53,547 bases of DNA from Moraxellaceae bacterium (GTDB taxonomy: Bacteria > Pseudomonadota > Gammaproteobacteria > Burkholderiales > Rhodocyclaceae): positions 1 through 53,547 of the forward strand of contig JAVHYF010000032.1 of assembly GCA_031119205.1 (NCBI GenBank), given 5' to 3'. The notes below the pieces were generated by a model. That model had not been told where the DNA came from. It saw nothing but the letters and a program-made list of their open reading frames with translations, and did not search any database. The number at the start of each line of letters is the position of its first letter. Position 1 is the stretch's first letter. Shown piece by piece: positions 8,955 to 17,242 of this stretch. A program made the position numbers and the translations under genes.

Positions 8955-9136
8955 GTGTCATTCCATGTGAGTGAAGCCTGCGCCCTGGGGACCGATTCCC
9001 CTGGGTGGCCCGACTATAACGACCGAGGTGCCCACGCTCTTCGTGGCATGCCCGCAAGACCGGGCGGTTGGCGGACAGGCGGCGGGCTGGATTGCCCGGG
9101 CGTATCTGCGTTGCCGTTGCCCGGCATGGCAGCGGG

Positions 9137-11059
9137 TCACTGCAGCCGTATGGCGTTGTCTAACACCCAGCTCCTGCGCAACTCGATGACGTCGTACTCG
9201 CGTGCCAGGCCTGCGGAGAACGGTGGATAGGGCGCGGCGCTTTCCACGATCTTGCGCACGGCGGCGTCGACGGCGGGCGTGCCGCTGGAGACGACGAAGG
9301 TGATGGCTTCCACCGTGCCATCGCTGCGTAGCGCAACGGTGACCAGTGGTTGGTTGTGGGGCAGTTTCGCCAGTTCGCGCACGGTGTCGACCGGGGTGTT
9401 GAGCTGGATCTTGCGGGCCCAGGCCTCGGCGTAGAGGACCAGTTCCTGGTTGGGGTCGCTGCGACCGAAAAGGCGGGCGCGGCGGACGCTGCTGGCGCTG
9501 GGTAGCGGCGGGCGTGGTGGGGTGAGGGTGCTGGCGGCAGCTTCGCGCTGGGCGCGTTCTTCATCCAGCTGGCGGCCGATTGCGCGCAAGCGTGCTTCGC
9601 GGGCGGCTTCCTGTTCGGCACGGGCAGCATCCTGCTGGGCCCTGGCGGCCCGTGCCTGTTCCTGTCTTGCGGCCTCCTGGCGCTGGGCTTCCGCGCGGGC
9701 GGCATCGGCGCGTTCGCGTTCCTGCCGGGCGACGGATTCCTTCTCGGCGGCGATGCGTGCGGCCTCGGCGCGGGCAGCCTCCTGGCGCGCAGCTTCCGCC
9801 CGCGCTGCGTCCTGCCGGGCTGCTTCGATGCGCGCCGCCTCTTGTCTTGCGGCTTCCTCGGCGCGTTCGCGTTGAAGCTGGGCCTGGCGTGCCTGCTCCG
9901 CGCGTTGGGCTTCCAGACGCTCGCTCTCCCGACGCGCAGCCTCGCGCTGCTCTCGCTGTTCCGTTTCGCGGCGTGCAGCTTCGATACGGGCAGCCTCCAG
10001 CCTTTCGGCTTCGAGACGCGCGGCCTCCACGCGTGCAGTCTCGGCGCGTGCCGCTTCCTGCCGGTCGGCCTCGCGTTGTGCGGCGATGCGCGCTTGCTCC
10101 TGCTTCAGCGCTTCGGCACGCTCCCGTTCCGCGATGGCCGCGGCCTGCCGTGCTGCTTCGACGCGTGCGGCTTCCTGTCGCACGAGTTCCTGCTCGCGTT
10201 GTTGTCGCTGCTCCGCTTCGATGCGCGCGGCCTCGCGGCGTTCGGCGTCCTGCCGGCGGGCCTCGGCTTGCTCGCGTTCCAGTTGCACGGCGGCCTGACG
10301 CGCCGCTTCGAGGCGGGCGGCCTCCAGTGCGGCGGCTTCGCGCTGGGCGGCAGCCTGGCGTGCCTGTTCCTGCCGCATGGCTTCTCCGCGCTCGGCAGCG
10401 AGGCGGATGGCTTCCTCGTTGATGCGGTCCTGCTCGTCGGCCAGTTTCTGTGCGGACTGACTGGCGTGCAGTGGCGTCGGCCTTTCGGGCTCGGCAGCCG
10501 GTGCGCTCTGGTCCAGTGCGATTTCCGGTGCCTGCATCGGCGGTGCATCCGGCGCGACCCGGATGGTGGCGGGCGAGGGCTCCGGCTTTGTCAGCACAGG
10601 CGGGCGATTCGGGCTGGGGAGTGGTGGCGGAGGGGGCGGTGCCGGTGGCTCGGGCGCAAGGGCCTCGGCGGTGCCGGTGGCTTCGCTACCGGGTGAGGGC
10701 AAGGTGACGGTGGTGGCATTCGCTGCCGGTTGCGGGGCAGGCAGACCGGAGGGCGGCGGTGGCAGAGGTGGTGCCGCGCTGTCCGGGTTGGCATTGGCGG
10801 CGTCCGGCATGTGCTGGGCAGGCGCTGCGGCGGGGGCCGGTGGTGGTGCCGTGGCTGCTGTCGTCACCGGCGCCGGGGCCAGCACGACGCGCAGGTCGTC
10901 GGGCTGGAAGCGACGGTCGCGCAGGAAGTCGAGACCGGGCAGACCGAGCCCCTGGCCGCTGAGGCTGAGGTTCAGCAGCAGGCCATGCACCAGCAGCGAG
11001 AGCAGCAGGGCGGCGCCGAGGCGTCGGCGCTCGCGCAGCGAGGCGGGGTCGGTTCTCAA
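9137..11059 (-). CDS. TonB/TolA-like energy-transducing protein with long charged helix
   Basis: About 640 residues if translation starts at the TTG at 11059. A single transmembrane helix (AALLLSLLVHGLLLNLSL, about residues 15-32) fits a TonB/TolA anchor. A Pro/Ala-rich stretch follows to about residue 190. A continuous helix rich in Ala, Arg, Glu and Gln runs from about 195 to 510, as in TolA domain II. The last 90 residues (LVTVALRSDGTVEAITF...PYPPFSAGL) form a TonB-type C-terminal domain. The frame stays open upstream, but the preceding codons cross repeat DNA and give implausible sequence, so a short cytoplasmic N-terminus is more likely. No exbB/exbD or tol genes are adjacent. It probably bridges inner and outer membranes. 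Confidence 0.82.
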   Translation of the reverse strand: MRTDPASLRERRRLGAALLLSLLVHGLLLNLSLSGQGLGLPGLDFLRDRRFQPDDLRVVLAPAPVTTAATAPPPAPAAAPAQHMPDAANANPDSAAPPLPPPPSGLPAPQPAANATTVTLPSPGSEATGTAEALAPEPPAPPPPPPLPSPNRPPVLTKPEPSPATIRVAPDAPPMQAPEIALDQSAPAAEPERPTPLHASQSAQKLADEQDRINEEAIRLAAERGEAMRQEQARQAAAQREAAALEAARLEAARQAAVQLEREQAEARRQDAERREAARIEAEQRQQREQELVRQEAARVEAARQAAAIAERERAEALKQEQARIAAQREADRQEAARAETARVEAARLEAERLEAARIEAARRETEQREQREAARRESERLEAQRAEQARQAQLQRERAEEAARQEAARIEAARQDAARAEAARQEAARAEAARIAAEKESVARQERERADAARAEAQRQEAARQEQARAARAQQDAARAEQEAAREARLRAIGRQLDEERAQREAAASTLTPPRPPLPSASSVRRARLFGRSDPNQELVLYAEAWARKIQLNTPVDTVRELAKLPHNQPLVTVALRSDGTVEAITFVVSSGTPAVDAAVRKIVESAAPYPPFSAGLAREYDVIELRRSWVLDNAIRLQ

Positions 11060-11352
11060 ATCTGGCCCTGTTCGGGATGCGGGGGGAGCTGCAGGCGCGC
11101 CGGGGGAGGTCGTAGCCTGCTTTTTATCATCCTTCGGTGTGCTGGATGGAGGAGATGGCCATCTGGTGTGGTTCGGGCGTCGCTTGCTGGTCGCCGGGCG
11201 GTAGCTTGTCGCCCTGTTCGTGAAGGACGGAAGCCCAGCGGTCTCTTGTGTGTGGTGCCGGTCGGCCGGGCGGTTGGGTGGAAGCGGATTGCTGCCTTCG
11301 CAGGAGTGACGGGGTTCTTGCGGGGTCGGTAGCCGTGTCTGTCGCGCCAATG
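11060..11352. other. Upstream region of the TonB-like gene, with a repeat fragment
   Basis: The minus-strand frame stays open here but looks non-coding. At 11291-11312 is GCTGCCTTCGCAGGAGTGAC, a partial copy of the repeat found as an inverted pair at 48886-48994. The promoter of the TonB-like gene should lie here. Confidence 0.5.
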
Positions 11353-11377
11353 AAAAGGCCCGCGTCATGCGGGCCTT
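11353..11377 (-). terminator. Intrinsic terminator of the peroxiredoxin gene
   Basis: AAGGCCCGC (11355-11363) pairs with GCGGGCCTT (11369-11377) around a five-base loop. On the minus strand the second arm ends in TTTT, giving a short intrinsic terminator 47 bases after the stop. Confidence 0.75.
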
Positions 11378-11423
11378 CGGGGTGCGTGCGGCGTGGATGC
11401 GCCGCGCGTCGGGTTCGAGGAGA

Positions 11424-12080
11424 TCAGCCCGGCTGCTTGGTGGTGCGCAGGTAGGGCTTGATGGTCTTGAAGCCGGGGAAGGCCTTCTCGGCATCTTCGT
11501 TGCTGACGGCGGGGGTGATGATGACGTCGTCGCCGTTCTTCCAGTTCACCGGGGTGGCGACCTTGTGCTTCGCGGTGAGCTGCATGGAGTCCAGCACGCG
11601 CAGGATTTCGTCGAAGTTGCGGCCGGTGGTCATCGGGTAGGTGAGCATCAGCTTGATCTTCTTGTCCGGGCCGACGATGAACACCGAGCGCACGGTGGCG
11701 TTGGTGGCGGCGGTGCGGCCTTCGCTGGTGCCGGCTTCATCGGCGGGCAGCATGTTGTAGAGCTTGGCCACGGCCAGATCGGTGTCGCCGATCATCGGGT
11801 AATTCACTTTGGCGCCCTGGGTCTCCTCGATATCGACCGCCCACTTGGCATGGTTCTCGACCGGGTCGATGGACAGGCCGATGAGCTTGGCACCGCGCTT
11901 GGTGAACTCGGGTTCGATCTTCGCCATGTAGCCCAGCTCGGTGGTGCACACCGGGGTGAAATCCTTGGGGTGCGAGAACAGGATGGCCCAGCTGTCGCCG
12001 ATCCAGTCGTGGAACCTGATGGTTCCCTGAGTGGTGGTGGCGGTGAAATCGGGAGCGGTGTCGTTGATGCGCAGGGACAT
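11424..12080 (-). CDS. 1-Cys peroxiredoxin (Prx6 type)
   Basis: A protein of 218 residues, the typical length of the Prx6 group. The peroxidatic cysteine is Cys45 in the P-x3-T-x2-C motif (Pro38, Thr42, Cys45, within SHPKDFTPVCTTELG). No other cysteine is present, so this is a one-Cys enzyme that needs an external thiol, such as glutathione or a thioredoxin-like protein, for recycling. The C-terminal extension (VATPVNWKNGDDVIITP) is also Prx6-specific. It reduces hydrogen and lipid peroxides in the cytoplasm. The GAGAGG ribosome site is good and a terminator lies at 11353. It is divergent from the lipid operon starting at 12409, whose acyl-lipid products could be oxidised substrates; that link is speculation. 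Confidence 0.94.
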   Translation of the reverse strand: MSLRINDTAPDFTATTTQGTIRFHDWIGDSWAILFSHPKDFTPVCTTELGYMAKIEPEFTKRGAKLIGLSIDPVENHAKWAVDIEETQGAKVNYPMIGDTDLAVAKLYNMLPADEAGTSEGRTAATNATVRSVFIVGPDKKIKLMLTYPMTTGRNFDEILRVLDSMQLTAKHKVATPVNWKNGDDVIITPAVSNEDAEKAFPGFKTIKPYLRTTKQPG

Positions 12081-12318
12081 GATGACCTCTCTGTTTTGCG
12101 TGTTCGCGCGTGGCGTGGGTAAGTGGCGGTAAGGCAGGGGGATCGTCGCCGGAGCCTGGGCAGGACGGCGAAGTGGGCTTTTCCGGGCGCGTGTGAGTGC
12201 GATGGACAGCCGGAAAATACTAGCACTGCGTCGTCATGCTTTTCATGCCTTTCTGGCACAAGCAAATGCCCGTGGGGGGCGGGTCGGTGGGCCGGTCTGC
12301 GAACCTGCCGACCCGTAG

Positions 12319-12378
12319 CCCTTGGCTTCCCTTGGTCGCCCTTGGTGGCCCTTGGTGGCCCTTAGGTGCCCTTGTCCT
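12319..12378 (+). repeat. Six-unit tandem repeat of 10 bp upstream of the lipid operon
   Basis: The units are CCCTTGGCTT, CCCTTGGTCG, CCCTTGGTGG, CCCTTGGTGG, CCCTTAGGTG and CCCTTGTCCT, end to end. The array ends 30 bases before the ATG of the first operon gene, so it lies in the promoter or leader. The 10-bp period is close to one helical turn. The rest of the 328-base gap (12081-12408) has no visible gene. Confidence 0.85.
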
Positions 12379-12408
12379 GCCGAGCGCTCTCGGAGACACT
12401 CCGACGCC

Positions 12409-13011
12409 ATGAGCATCTATGCCCTGAAGCCGAAATTCCAGTCCCTGTTGCGCCCCCTCGTCCGCCAGCTGCATGCCGCTGGCGTGACGGCCAACCAGGT
12501 CACCCTTCTCGCCTGTCTCGTCTCCGTCGCACTCGGCGTCTGGCTGTGCCTGCAGCCACAGCCCGCGCTGTTCCTGTGGGTGCCGCTGTGGATGTTCCTG
12601 CGCATGGTTTTCAACGCGGTGGATGGCATGCTGGCGCGCGAGTTCGGCCAGCAGTCGGCGCTCGGCGCCTATCTGAACGAACTCACGGACGTCATCTCGG
12701 ACGCCTGCCTTTACCTGCCCTTTGCCTTCCTGCCGCACTTTGCGCCGCTGTGGGTAGGCGTATTCATTGCCCTGTCCATCGTGGTGGAAATGACCGGTGT
12801 GGTTGGCCTCATGGTCGGCGCCTCGCGCCGTTACGACGGGCCTTTCGGCAAGAGTGACCGGGCGTTCGTCATTGGCGCGCTGGCGCTGGCCGTCGGGTTC
12901 GGCCTGCCGGCGCAGGGCTGGCAGGCGCTGGCCTTCCCGCTCATGGCCGGTTTGTGCTGCGTCACGATCTGGCGTCGGGTGCAGCGCGGGCTGCAGGAAG
13001 TCCGGTCATGA
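12409..13011 (+). CDS. ynbA: CDP-alcohol phosphatidyltransferase family protein (YnbA-like)
   Basis: A protein of 200 residues with several membrane helices. It carries a CDP-alcohol phosphatidyltransferase motif starting NAVDGMLARE (Asp72, Gly73, Ala76, Arg77), then Gly86 and LNELTDVISD (Asp94, Asp98). Such enzymes swap CMP of a CDP-linked lipid for an alcohol head group at the inner membrane. The classical motif is D-x2-DG-x2-AR-x8-G-x3-D-x3-D. Here the first Asp is Asn69, and the third is either Asn90 or shifted by four residues. First gene of the six-gene operon; its closest remembered relative by context is E. coli YnbA, whose substrate is unknown. Start chosen at 12409 because upstream codons lie in the tandem repeat. 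Confidence 0.85.
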   Translation: MSIYALKPKFQSLLRPLVRQLHAAGVTANQVTLLACLVSVALGVWLCLQPQPALFLWVPLWMFLRMVFNAVDGMLAREFGQQSALGAYLNELTDVISDACLYLPFAFLPHFAPLWVGVFIALSIVVEMTGVVGLMVGASRRYDGPFGKSDRAFVIGALALAVGFGLPAQGWQALAFPLMAGLCCVTIWRRVQRGLQEVRS

Positions 13012-13057
13012 TGTCCGCGTCATGGATCAATCGGCACCGTTGTGCCAGGGAGCATGC

Positions 13058-14836
13058 ATGAGTCGTCAGGTGATTGAAGCGCAATTCTCGACGAGCGATG
13101 GCGAGCAGTTGTTCTATCGCCACTGGCCGGCTCAGGGGGACAAGCCACGCGGGGTGATCGTGCTGTTCCACCGTGGCCACGAGCATTCCGGCCGCATGGC
13201 GCATGTGGTCGACGAACTGGACCTGCCGGACTTCGCTTTCTACGCCTGGGATGCACGCGGCCACGGCCGTTCGCCGGGTGTGCGTGGTTTCAGCCCGAGC
13301 TTCGGGCGTTCGGTGCGTGACGTGGACGAGTTCGTGCGCCACGCCGCCGCACAGAGCGGCGTGGCGCTGGCGGACGTCGGCGTCGTGGCGCAAAGCGTGG
13401 GCGCCGTGCTGGTCAGCACCTGGGTGCATGACTACGCGCCGGACATCCGCTGCATGTCGCTCGCGTCGCCGGCCTTCAAGGTCAAGCTCTACGTGCCGCT
13501 GGCGGTGCCGGGGCTGGCGCTGATGCACAAGCTGCGCGGCAACTTCTTCGTCAATTCCTATGTGAAGGCGAAGTTCCTCACCCACGACCCGGCACGCATC
13601 GCGTCCTACGACAGCGACCCGCTGATCACGCGGCCGATCTCGGTCAACATCCTGCTGGCGCTCTACCAGGCGGCCGAGCGCGTGGTGTCGGACGCCGGTG
13701 CGATCCACGTGCCGACGCAGCTGCTGATCTCCGGTGCCGACTGGGTGGTCCACCACGGTCCGCAGCATGCGTTCTTTGACGGCCTCGGCAGCCGCATCAA
13801 GGAGCGCCACGTACTGGACGGTTTCTTCCACGACACGCTCGGCGAGAAGGACCGTCACCTCGCCATCGCCAGGCTGCGTGGCTTCCTGCTGGCGCGGTTC
13901 GCGGAGGCGCCGCAGCGTCCGGCCTTGCTCGATGCGCACAAGAGCGGCTACAGCTACGACGAGTACAAGCGACTCGAACAGCCGCTGTCAGTCTTCAACC
14001 CGAAACGCTGGGTCTTCGCCATCTCGCGGCTGTCGATGGCGACGCTGGGTCGCCTGTCCGAAGGCGTTCGACTGGGCCTGAGTACCGGCTTCGATTCCGG
14101 CAGCACGCTGGACTACGTGTACCGCAACGAGGCGCGCGGCGTCGGTTTCGTCGGCCGCCTGTTCGACCGCAATTACCTCGACGCCATCGGCTGGCGCGGC
14201 ATCCGCCAGCGCAAGCTGCACGTGGAGCAGTTGCTGCAGTGGGCCATCGGTCAGTTGCGCGCGGCGGGTCAGCCGGTGCACGTGCTGGACATCGCCGCCG
14301 GTCACGGGCGCTACATCCTGGAAGGCATCGCGCAGTTGCCGCAGCAGCCGGACTCGGTGCTGCTGCGCGACTACAGTCCGCTCAACGTCGAGAAGGGCAA
14401 CGCACTGATCGCCGCCAAGGGCATGCAGGGCGTGGCGCGCTTCGTCGCCGGCAATGCCTTCGAGCGCGCTTCGCTGTCCGGGCTGTCGCCGCGTCCCACG
14501 GTGGCCGTGGTGTCCGGTCTCTACGAACTGTTCCCGGACAACGCGTTGCTGCGCGATTCGCTCGCCGGCCTCGCCGATGCGGTGCCGGAAGGTGGTTACC
14601 TGGTCTACACCGGACAGCCCTGGCACCCGCAGCTGGAGTTCATCGCCCGCGTGCTGTCCAGCCACCGCGACGGCAAGCCCTGGGTGATGCGGCGTCGCGT
14701 GCAGGCGGAGATGGATCAACTGGTGGAAGCTGCCGGTTTCAGCAAGTTGCAGACGCTCAGCGACGAGTGGGGCATCTTCAGCGTGTCGGTTGCACAGCGG
14801 GTCGCACCGCAGGTCGCGCAGCGCCGTGCAGACTGA
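13058..14836 (+). CDS. ynbC: Alpha/beta hydrolase fused to SAM methyltransferase (YnbC-like)
   Basis: A protein of 592 residues, close to E. coli YnbC. Residues about 5-290 form an alpha/beta hydrolase of the lysophospholipase or monoglyceride-lipase type: FHRGHEHSGR near the oxyanion site, WDARGHGRSPG, nucleophile Ser113 in VAQSVGA, and a late His in DGFFHDTLGEKDRH. Residues about 380-580 form a class I SAM-dependent methyltransferase, with motif I VLDIAAGHGRYI near residue 408. AGGGAG precedes the ATG at 13058; an ATG 12 codons earlier lacks a site. No signal peptide. The fusion implies that acyl-chain release and methylation act on one lipid-linked substrate, which is inference. The stop overlaps the next gene. 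Confidence 0.88.
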   Translation: MSRQVIEAQFSTSDGEQLFYRHWPAQGDKPRGVIVLFHRGHEHSGRMAHVVDELDLPDFAFYAWDARGHGRSPGVRGFSPSFGRSVRDVDEFVRHAAAQSGVALADVGVVAQSVGAVLVSTWVHDYAPDIRCMSLASPAFKVKLYVPLAVPGLALMHKLRGNFFVNSYVKAKFLTHDPARIASYDSDPLITRPISVNILLALYQAAERVVSDAGAIHVPTQLLISGADWVVHHGPQHAFFDGLGSRIKERHVLDGFFHDTLGEKDRHLAIARLRGFLLARFAEAPQRPALLDAHKSGYSYDEYKRLEQPLSVFNPKRWVFAISRLSMATLGRLSEGVRLGLSTGFDSGSTLDYVYRNEARGVGFVGRLFDRNYLDAIGWRGIRQRKLHVEQLLQWAIGQLRAAGQPVHVLDIAAGHGRYILEGIAQLPQQPDSVLLRDYSPLNVEKGNALIAAKGMQGVARFVAGNAFERASLSGLSPRPTVAVVSGLYELFPDNALLRDSLAGLADAVPEGGYLVYTGQPWHPQLEFIARVLSSHRDGKPWVMRRRVQAEMDQLVEAAGFSKLQTLSDEWGIFSVSVAQRVAPQVAQRRAD

Positions 14837-16139
14837 GGCTGCCCGGCCGCAACGTCCCTGGGGCTGGGCCTGTATCTGGGGCCTGGCGCTGGGGGTGCTT
14901 TTCTTCAGCAGCTACAACACGGTCAACAGCTTCACCGCGCAGCGCAGCGACGTCGGCGTCTACGTGCTGGCGTGGGAGCGGTATATCCCCTTCCTCGCGT
15001 GGACCATCGTGCCGTACTGGTCCATCGATTTCCTCTACGGCATTGCGCTGTTCGCCTCGCGCAGCAAGGCCGAGCTGTTCCGCCTCGGCAAGCGCCTGCT
15101 CGCCGCGCAGGTCATCTGCATCAGTGGCTTCCTGCTGTGGCCCCTGCATTTCAGCTTCCAGCGGCCGGACAGCGATGGCCTGTTCGGAGCGATGTTCGAT
15201 GCGCTGGCGGGCTTCGACCTGCCCTACAACCAGGCGCCGTCGCTGCACATCTGCCTGCTGGTCGTGCTGTGGCGGCACTACAGCGATCTGGCCGGACACA
15301 GCGTCTGGCGCTGGCTGCTGCATGGCTGGTTCGCGTTGATCGCCGTGTCGGTGCTGACGACCTGGCAGCACCACAGCATCGACCTGCTGACCGGTTTCTG
15401 GGCCGGTGCGTTGTGCCTGCTGGTGGTACCGGACCAGCAAGCCAGCTGGCGCTGGCGCGGCGCGCAGCCCGGGCGTCTGCGGCTGGGTGCCTTCTACCTG
15501 CTGGGCGCTCTGCTGGCTGCCGCGACAGGGGCTGTGTTGTTCCCGGCAGTGGCGGCCTGGCTCTTCTACTGGCTGGCTGCCGCACTCGGCTTCGTCGCGG
15601 TGATCTACTTCGCGGGCGAGCCTGCGCACTTCGGCAAACAAGGCGCACGCATGCCCTGGCGCAGCTGGATGGCGCTGGGCCCCTACCTGCTGGGCGCGCG
15701 CCTCAACGCCTGGTTGTGGACGCGCAAGCTGCCGGTCGGCTCGGCGGTGGGGGATGGTGTCTTCCTCGGTCGCCAGCCGGACGCTGCGCAGCTGCAGGCG
15801 CAAGGTGTGGCCACCGTCATCGACCTGTGCGCCGAGCTGCCCTTGCCGGCAACGCCGGCCGCCTATGAATCACATCCCCAGCTCGATCTGTTGCCGCCGG
15901 ATGCTGCCGCGCTGGCGCGCGCCGCGCAGGCCATCGATGCCGCACGTCAGCACGGCCCGGTGTGGGTGTGCTGTGCGCTGGGCATGTCGCGCAGCGCCGC
16001 TGCGGTGGTGGCCTGGCTGATCCGCCATCGCCAGCACACGCTGGAGGAGGCGCTGGCCCGTGTGCGTGCCGCGCGGCCGCAGGTCGTGTTGTCTGCAGCC
16101 GTGCTGGCGACACTCGCCGGCCTCGCAACGCGGCCATGA
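14826..16139 (+). CDS. ynbD: PAP2-like membrane phosphatase fused to dual-specificity phosphatase (YnbD-like)
   Basis: A protein of 437 residues. The first 300 are hydrophobic, with PAP2-like elements: YNQAPSLH near residues 135-141 (in place of PSGH) and HHSIDLLTGF near 183-192. The C-terminal 130 residues form a soluble dual-specificity phosphatase with the signature CALGMSR (C-x5-R) near residues 381-387. Together they could remove phosphate from lipid pyrophosphates or phosphatidyl-alcohol phosphates, as PgpP/PTPMT1-type enzymes do for phosphatidylglycerol phosphate. The start is uncertain: I chose GTG 14826, overlapping the previous stop by 11 bases, which suggests translational coupling. 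Overlaps the next gene by ATGA. Same architecture as E. coli YnbD. Confidence 0.86.
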   Translation: MQTEAARPQRPWGWACIWGLALGVLFFSSYNTVNSFTAQRSDVGVYVLAWERYIPFLAWTIVPYWSIDFLYGIALFASRSKAELFRLGKRLLAAQVICISGFLLWPLHFSFQRPDSDGLFGAMFDALAGFDLPYNQAPSLHICLLVVLWRHYSDLAGHSVWRWLLHGWFALIAVSVLTTWQHHSIDLLTGFWAGALCLLVVPDQQASWRWRGAQPGRLRLGAFYLLGALLAAATGAVLFPAVAAWLFYWLAAALGFVAVIYFAGEPAHFGKQGARMPWRSWMALGPYLLGARLNAWLWTRKLPVGSAVGDGVFLGRQPDAAQLQAQGVATVIDLCAELPLPATPAAYESHPQLDLLPPDAAALARAAQAIDAARQHGPVWVCCALGMSRSAAAVVAWLIRHRQHTLEEALARVRAARPQVVLSAAVLATLAGLATRP

Positions 16140-16636
16140 CGCCCGACCAGCAACTCGCCGCGCTGACTGCCGCTTTCCTGCGCAGCGGTCGCGGCATCGC
16201 CGTCTTCGGCTGGTTGCTGTGCCTGCTGGCCGGCCTCGCTGCGCTGGAGGCTTCCACGCGGGGACACACCCTGGCCCTGGTTCTGCACGGCTGTGCATTG
16301 ACGACCGGCTTTGCGCTGGGCTGGCAGACCTTGCGCATGCGCTTCGACATCGCGGCGTTCGAATTCATCGCTAGCGATGATCGTTCACTCACCGCGAGTG
16401 ATGATCCTCCACTCCTCGCTCGCGACGAGCGTGATCCCGTCGCACGCGACGACGCGCCCGCACTGGCAAGATTCGACCTTGCGCTGAAGCGTCTGGGCCT
16501 GCGCGACGGCAGCGATTCGCGTGGCCTTGAACAACGTGCCGCCGCCACGCGCAGGATGGTGACGCGGCTGGCCTGTATCGTTCTTCTGGAATTCCTTCTC
16601 GTCATTGCCGGACTGCTTGCCCGCCATGCTGCTTGA
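16136..16636 (+). CDS. Small membrane protein of the lipid operon, unknown function
   Basis: A protein of 166 residues that I do not recognise. Helices at about residues 20-37 and 43-62 form a membrane hairpin. A charged, Asp/Arg-rich soluble region with the near repeat ASDDRSLTASDDPPLLARDE follows, and a third hydrophobic segment (LACIVLLEFLLVIAGLL) ends the protein. It starts in an ATGA overlap with the phosphatase gene, and its last codons overlap the acyltransferase gene, so it is almost certainly translated with both. I know of no counterpart in E. coli ynbABCD. A scaffold or accessory role for the lipid enzymes is a guess from position. Confidence 0.7.
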   Translation: MTPDQQLAALTAAFLRSGRGIAVFGWLLCLLAGLAALEASTRGHTLALVLHGCALTTGFALGWQTLRMRFDIAAFEFIASDDRSLTASDDPPLLARDERDPVARDDAPALARFDLALKRLGLRDGSDSRGLEQRAAATRRMVTRLACIVLLEFLLVIAGLLARHAA

Positions 16637-17240
16637 CCGACTCGCCGGACGTTTCCTCATTTTCCTGGCCCGCCTGCTGACCGGCGCCTATGCCAACTGG
16701 GTCGGCAGCCGGCCCGAGCCGCAGCAGCGGCTGTACTTCGCCAACCACTCCAGCCATCTCGACTTCCTGTTGTTGTGGGGCCTGCTGCCACCGGCGCTGC
16801 GCTACCGCACGCGACCGGTGGCCGGTGCGGATTACTGGAATGCCACACCGCTGCGGCGCTACCTGATCCATCGCGTGTTCCGCGGCGTGCTGGTGGAGCG
16901 TGGCCGCAAGGACGCGGCCGACAATCCGCTGGCGCCCCTGCAGGCGGCAATCGATGCGGGCGACTCGCTGATCTTCTTTCCCGAGGGCACGCGCTCGCAG
17001 ACCGACGAGATGCTGCCCTTCAAGAGCGGGCTCTACCACCTGGCGCAGGCCAACCCGGCGCTGGCGCTGGTGCCGGTGCGCATGGAGAACCTCAACCGCG
17101 TGATGCCCAAGGGCGAGCTGCTGCCCGTGCCGCTGGTGTGCATCCTCACTTTCGGCGCAGCTGTCGCACTGGGCGAGGGGGAATCCAAGTCCGCCTTCCT
17201 CGAACGTGCACGCCAGACCATCCTCGATTTGCGAGCCTGA
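16626..17240 (+). CDS. PlsC-type 1-acyl-glycerophosphate acyltransferase family protein
   Basis: A protein of 204 residues with the acyltransferase block I motif NHSSHLDF (H-x4-D, about residues 38-45) and block III FFPEGTRSQTDEM (about residues 116-128). Arg/Gly-rich VLVERGRKD lies between them. The length and the short hydrophobic N-terminus fit LPLAT/PlsC enzymes, which acylate lysophosphatidate or similar glycerolipids at the inner membrane using acyl-CoA or acyl-ACP. The ATG at 16626 overlaps the preceding gene by 11 bases. As part of the ynb-like operon it would feed phosphatidate to the CdsA-like enzyme encoded next; that role comes from context. Confidence 0.9.
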   Translation: MLLDRLAGRFLIFLARLLTGAYANWVGSRPEPQQRLYFANHSSHLDFLLLWGLLPPALRYRTRPVAGADYWNATPLRRYLIHRVFRGVLVERGRKDAADNPLAPLQAAIDAGDSLIFFPEGTRSQTDEMLPFKSGLYHLAQANPALALVPVRMENLNRVMPKGELLPVPLVCILTFGAAVALGEGESKSAFLERARQTILDLRA

Positions 17241-17242
17241 CC

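Noticed and set aside
12797-13057. N-terminal extension of the hydrolase-methyltransferase gene
   Set aside because: The extra codons overlap the YnbA-like gene in another frame and are Arg-rich; AGGGAG before 13058 supports the shorter start.
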